A stretch of DNA of 64,000 nucleotides, taken from Flavobacterium profundi. GTDB lineage: Bacteria; Bacteroidota; Bacteroidia; Flavobacteriales; Flavobacteriaceae. This document shows, in pieces, positions 62,825 to 64,000 of the stretch (positions are counted from its first letter, which is position 1; every line of letters begins with the position of its first letter). The position numbers were made by a program, and so were the translations under genes. Below the pieces are notes generated by a model. The model saw only the letters and a program-made list of their open reading frames with translations. It was not told the DNA's origin and did no database searches. The stretch spans positions 1 to 64,000 of the forward strand of contig NZ_VDCZ01000009.1 of assembly GCF_006491645.1 (NCBI RefSeq), written 5' to 3'.

Positions 62825-64000
62825 ATGAAATTCGGAATAATAAAGGAACGTAAAAATCCACCAGATCGTCGTGTGGTTTTTTCACCAGATGAATTAGTAC
62901 AATTTAAAAATCAATTTCCCCAAGCCGATATTACCGTAGAATCTTCTGATATTCGTATTTTTTCTGACGAACGCTATCAGGAAAAAGGTTTTGAAATAGC
63001 TCAAGATCTATCTGGTTGTGATGTTTTATTGGGTGTAAAAGAAGTGCCTATTGTCAATTTAATTCCCAATAAAAGTTACTTCTTTTTTTCACATACGATT
63101 AAAAAGCAACCTTATAATCGTAAATTATTACAAGCAGTTTTAGATAAAAATATTACATTATACGATCATGAAACGATTGTAGATGAAAAAAATGCGCGTT
63201 TAATTGGTTTTGGTCGTTATGCAGGAATTGTTGGTGCATACAACGGAATTAGAACATTTGGAATTAAATTTGAACTGTTCAATTTGCCTAAAGCGGAAAC
63301 CTTGCCCGATCAAAATGCGTTAATTCAACGCTTGAGAAAATATCCTTTACCTTATATTAAAATTGTTTTAACTGGTAGTGGGAAAGTGGCACATGGCGCT
63401 AAAGAAATGTTAGATGCTATGAAAATCAAACAAGTTTCTGTTGAAAATTATTTGACTAAAAAATATACTGAACCTGTCTATACAATGATAGACGTTTTGG
63501 ATTATAACAAAAGAAAAGACGGACAAAAATTAGATAAATATGATTTTTACACTAATCCAAAAGAATATGAATCTGATTTTGAAAAGTTTGCTGAGGTTTC
63601 TGATTTATTCCTAGCAGGTCATTTTCATGGAAATAATGCACCCGTGATTTTATCTAAAGAAATGCTACAATCTCCCAAATGTAGTATAAAAGTTGTGGCC
63701 GATATTTCATGTGATATTGATGGACCAGTTGCTTGTACTTTACGACCAAGTACTATTGCAGATCCTGTTTATGGGTATTTACCAAAAGAACATAAAGAGG
63801 TATCTTTGACACATCCAGCGGCAATTTGGGTTATGGCAGTTGATAATCTTCCTTGTGAATTACCCAAAGATGCGAGTGAAGGTTTTGGAGAAATGTTTTT
63901 AAAATATGTCATTCCAGCTTTTTATAATAACGACGCTAATGGCGTATTGGCTAGAGCCAAAGTTACCGAAAATGGTAAGTTAACACCTCGTTTTGCCTAC
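62825..64000 (+). CDS. Alanine dehydrogenase/saccharopine dehydrogenase-like oxidoreductase (truncated by window end)
   Basis: A frame of 392 codons open at the right edge of the window. The N-terminus MKFGIIKERKNPPDRRVVFS followed by GCDVLLGVKEVPI and YFFFSHTIKKQPYNR matches the N-terminal fold shared by alanine dehydrogenase/PNT and fungal-type saccharopine dehydrogenases. The lysine/saccharopine subgroup features HTIKKQ and ADISCDIDGPVACTLRPSTI are present, with a Rossmann-like KIVLTGSGKVAHGAKEML in the middle. It probably oxidizes or reduces an amino acid with NAD(P). Which substrate is not clear. Its promoter box is immediately upstream. Confidence 0.85.
   Translation, partial: MKFGIIKERKNPPDRRVVFSPDELVQFKNQFPQADITVESSDIRIFSDERYQEKGFEIAQDLSGCDVLLGVKEVPIVNLIPNKSYFFFSHTIKKQPYNRKLLQAVLDKNITLYDHETIVDEKNARLIGFGRYAGIVGAYNGIRTFGIKFELFNLPKAETLPDQNALIQRLRKYPLPYIKIVLTGSGKVAHGAKEMLDAMKIKQVSVENYLTKKYTEPVYTMIDVLDYNKRKDGQKLDKYDFYTNPKEYESDFEKFAEVSDLFLAGHFHGNNAPVILSKEMLQSPKCSIKVVADISCDIDGPVACTLRPSTIADPVYGYLPKEHKEVSLTHPAAIWVMAVDNLPCELPKDASEGFGEMFLKYVIPAFYNNDANGVLARAKVTENGKLTPRFAY

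Overview
The window is AT-rich chromosome from a member of the Bacteroidota, almost certainly a Flavobacteriaceae relative. The evidence is several secreted proteins with a type IX secretion (T9SS) C-terminal sorting domain, -7 promoter boxes of the Bacteroidota form TAnnTTTG, a fused E1 alpha/beta 2-oxoacid dehydrogenase, an alpha-oxoamine synthase of the sphingolipid/sulfonolipid type, and a tmRNA whose tag reads GENNYALAA.

Positions 1-23,990 and 62,234-64,000 are ordinary host chromosome. They carry a DUF1573 protein, valS, a very large T9SS adhesin-like protein, two PLP enzymes of the class V/cysteine desulfurase type, the alpha-oxoamine synthase, two tandem secreted paralogs that share a conserved leader, the fused E1, an M1-like peptidase relative that has lost its zinc motif and ends in a probable outer-membrane barrel, a secreted endonuclease I, a DUF4252 protein, an AsmA-like protein and a PAP2 phosphatase. 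At the right edge are the tmRNA gene and a truncated alanine/saccharopine dehydrogenase-like gene.

Positions 24,014-62,255 are a 38.2-kb integrative element inserted in the 3' end of the tmRNA gene. A 23-bp copy of the tmRNA 3' end (23,991-24,013) repeats directly at 62,233-62,255, and a Bacteroidota-type tyrosine integrase lies next to the intact tmRNA. The right arm holds integrase, an RteC-like protein, a helix-turn-helix (Xis-like) protein, a replication-type winged-helix protein and a DnaC-like ATPase. The left arm holds a small conserved-looking cassette: an unknown 252-aa protein, a DUF5675 protein and two short membrane proteins. I see no relaxase or conjugation genes, so the layout is closer to a phage satellite or a mobilizable island than to a self-transmissible ICE.

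The cargo has two blocks. The first (30,581-43,012, minus strand) is a type I restriction-modification locus. Between hsdM and hsdR lie six extra genes: a GmrSD-like DUF262/DUF1524 nuclease, a HENIH-containing putative metallopeptidase, a 108-aa unknown, a 337-aa protein whose N-terminus looks like a proteasome/HslV-type Ntn hydrolase, and a SatD/DUF3307 pair behind a tandem-repeat operator. The second block (43,364-57,454, plus strand) is a T9SS-linked protein, an 11.5-kb SpvB/RHS polymorphic toxin ending in an HELSH metallopeptidase domain, and a small lipoprotein as candidate immunity factor. Two non-coding stretches (27,888-28,109 and 29,421-30,463) are packed with long imperfect hairpins and are unexplained.

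All calls come from reading the sequence and translated proteins. No database search was run.
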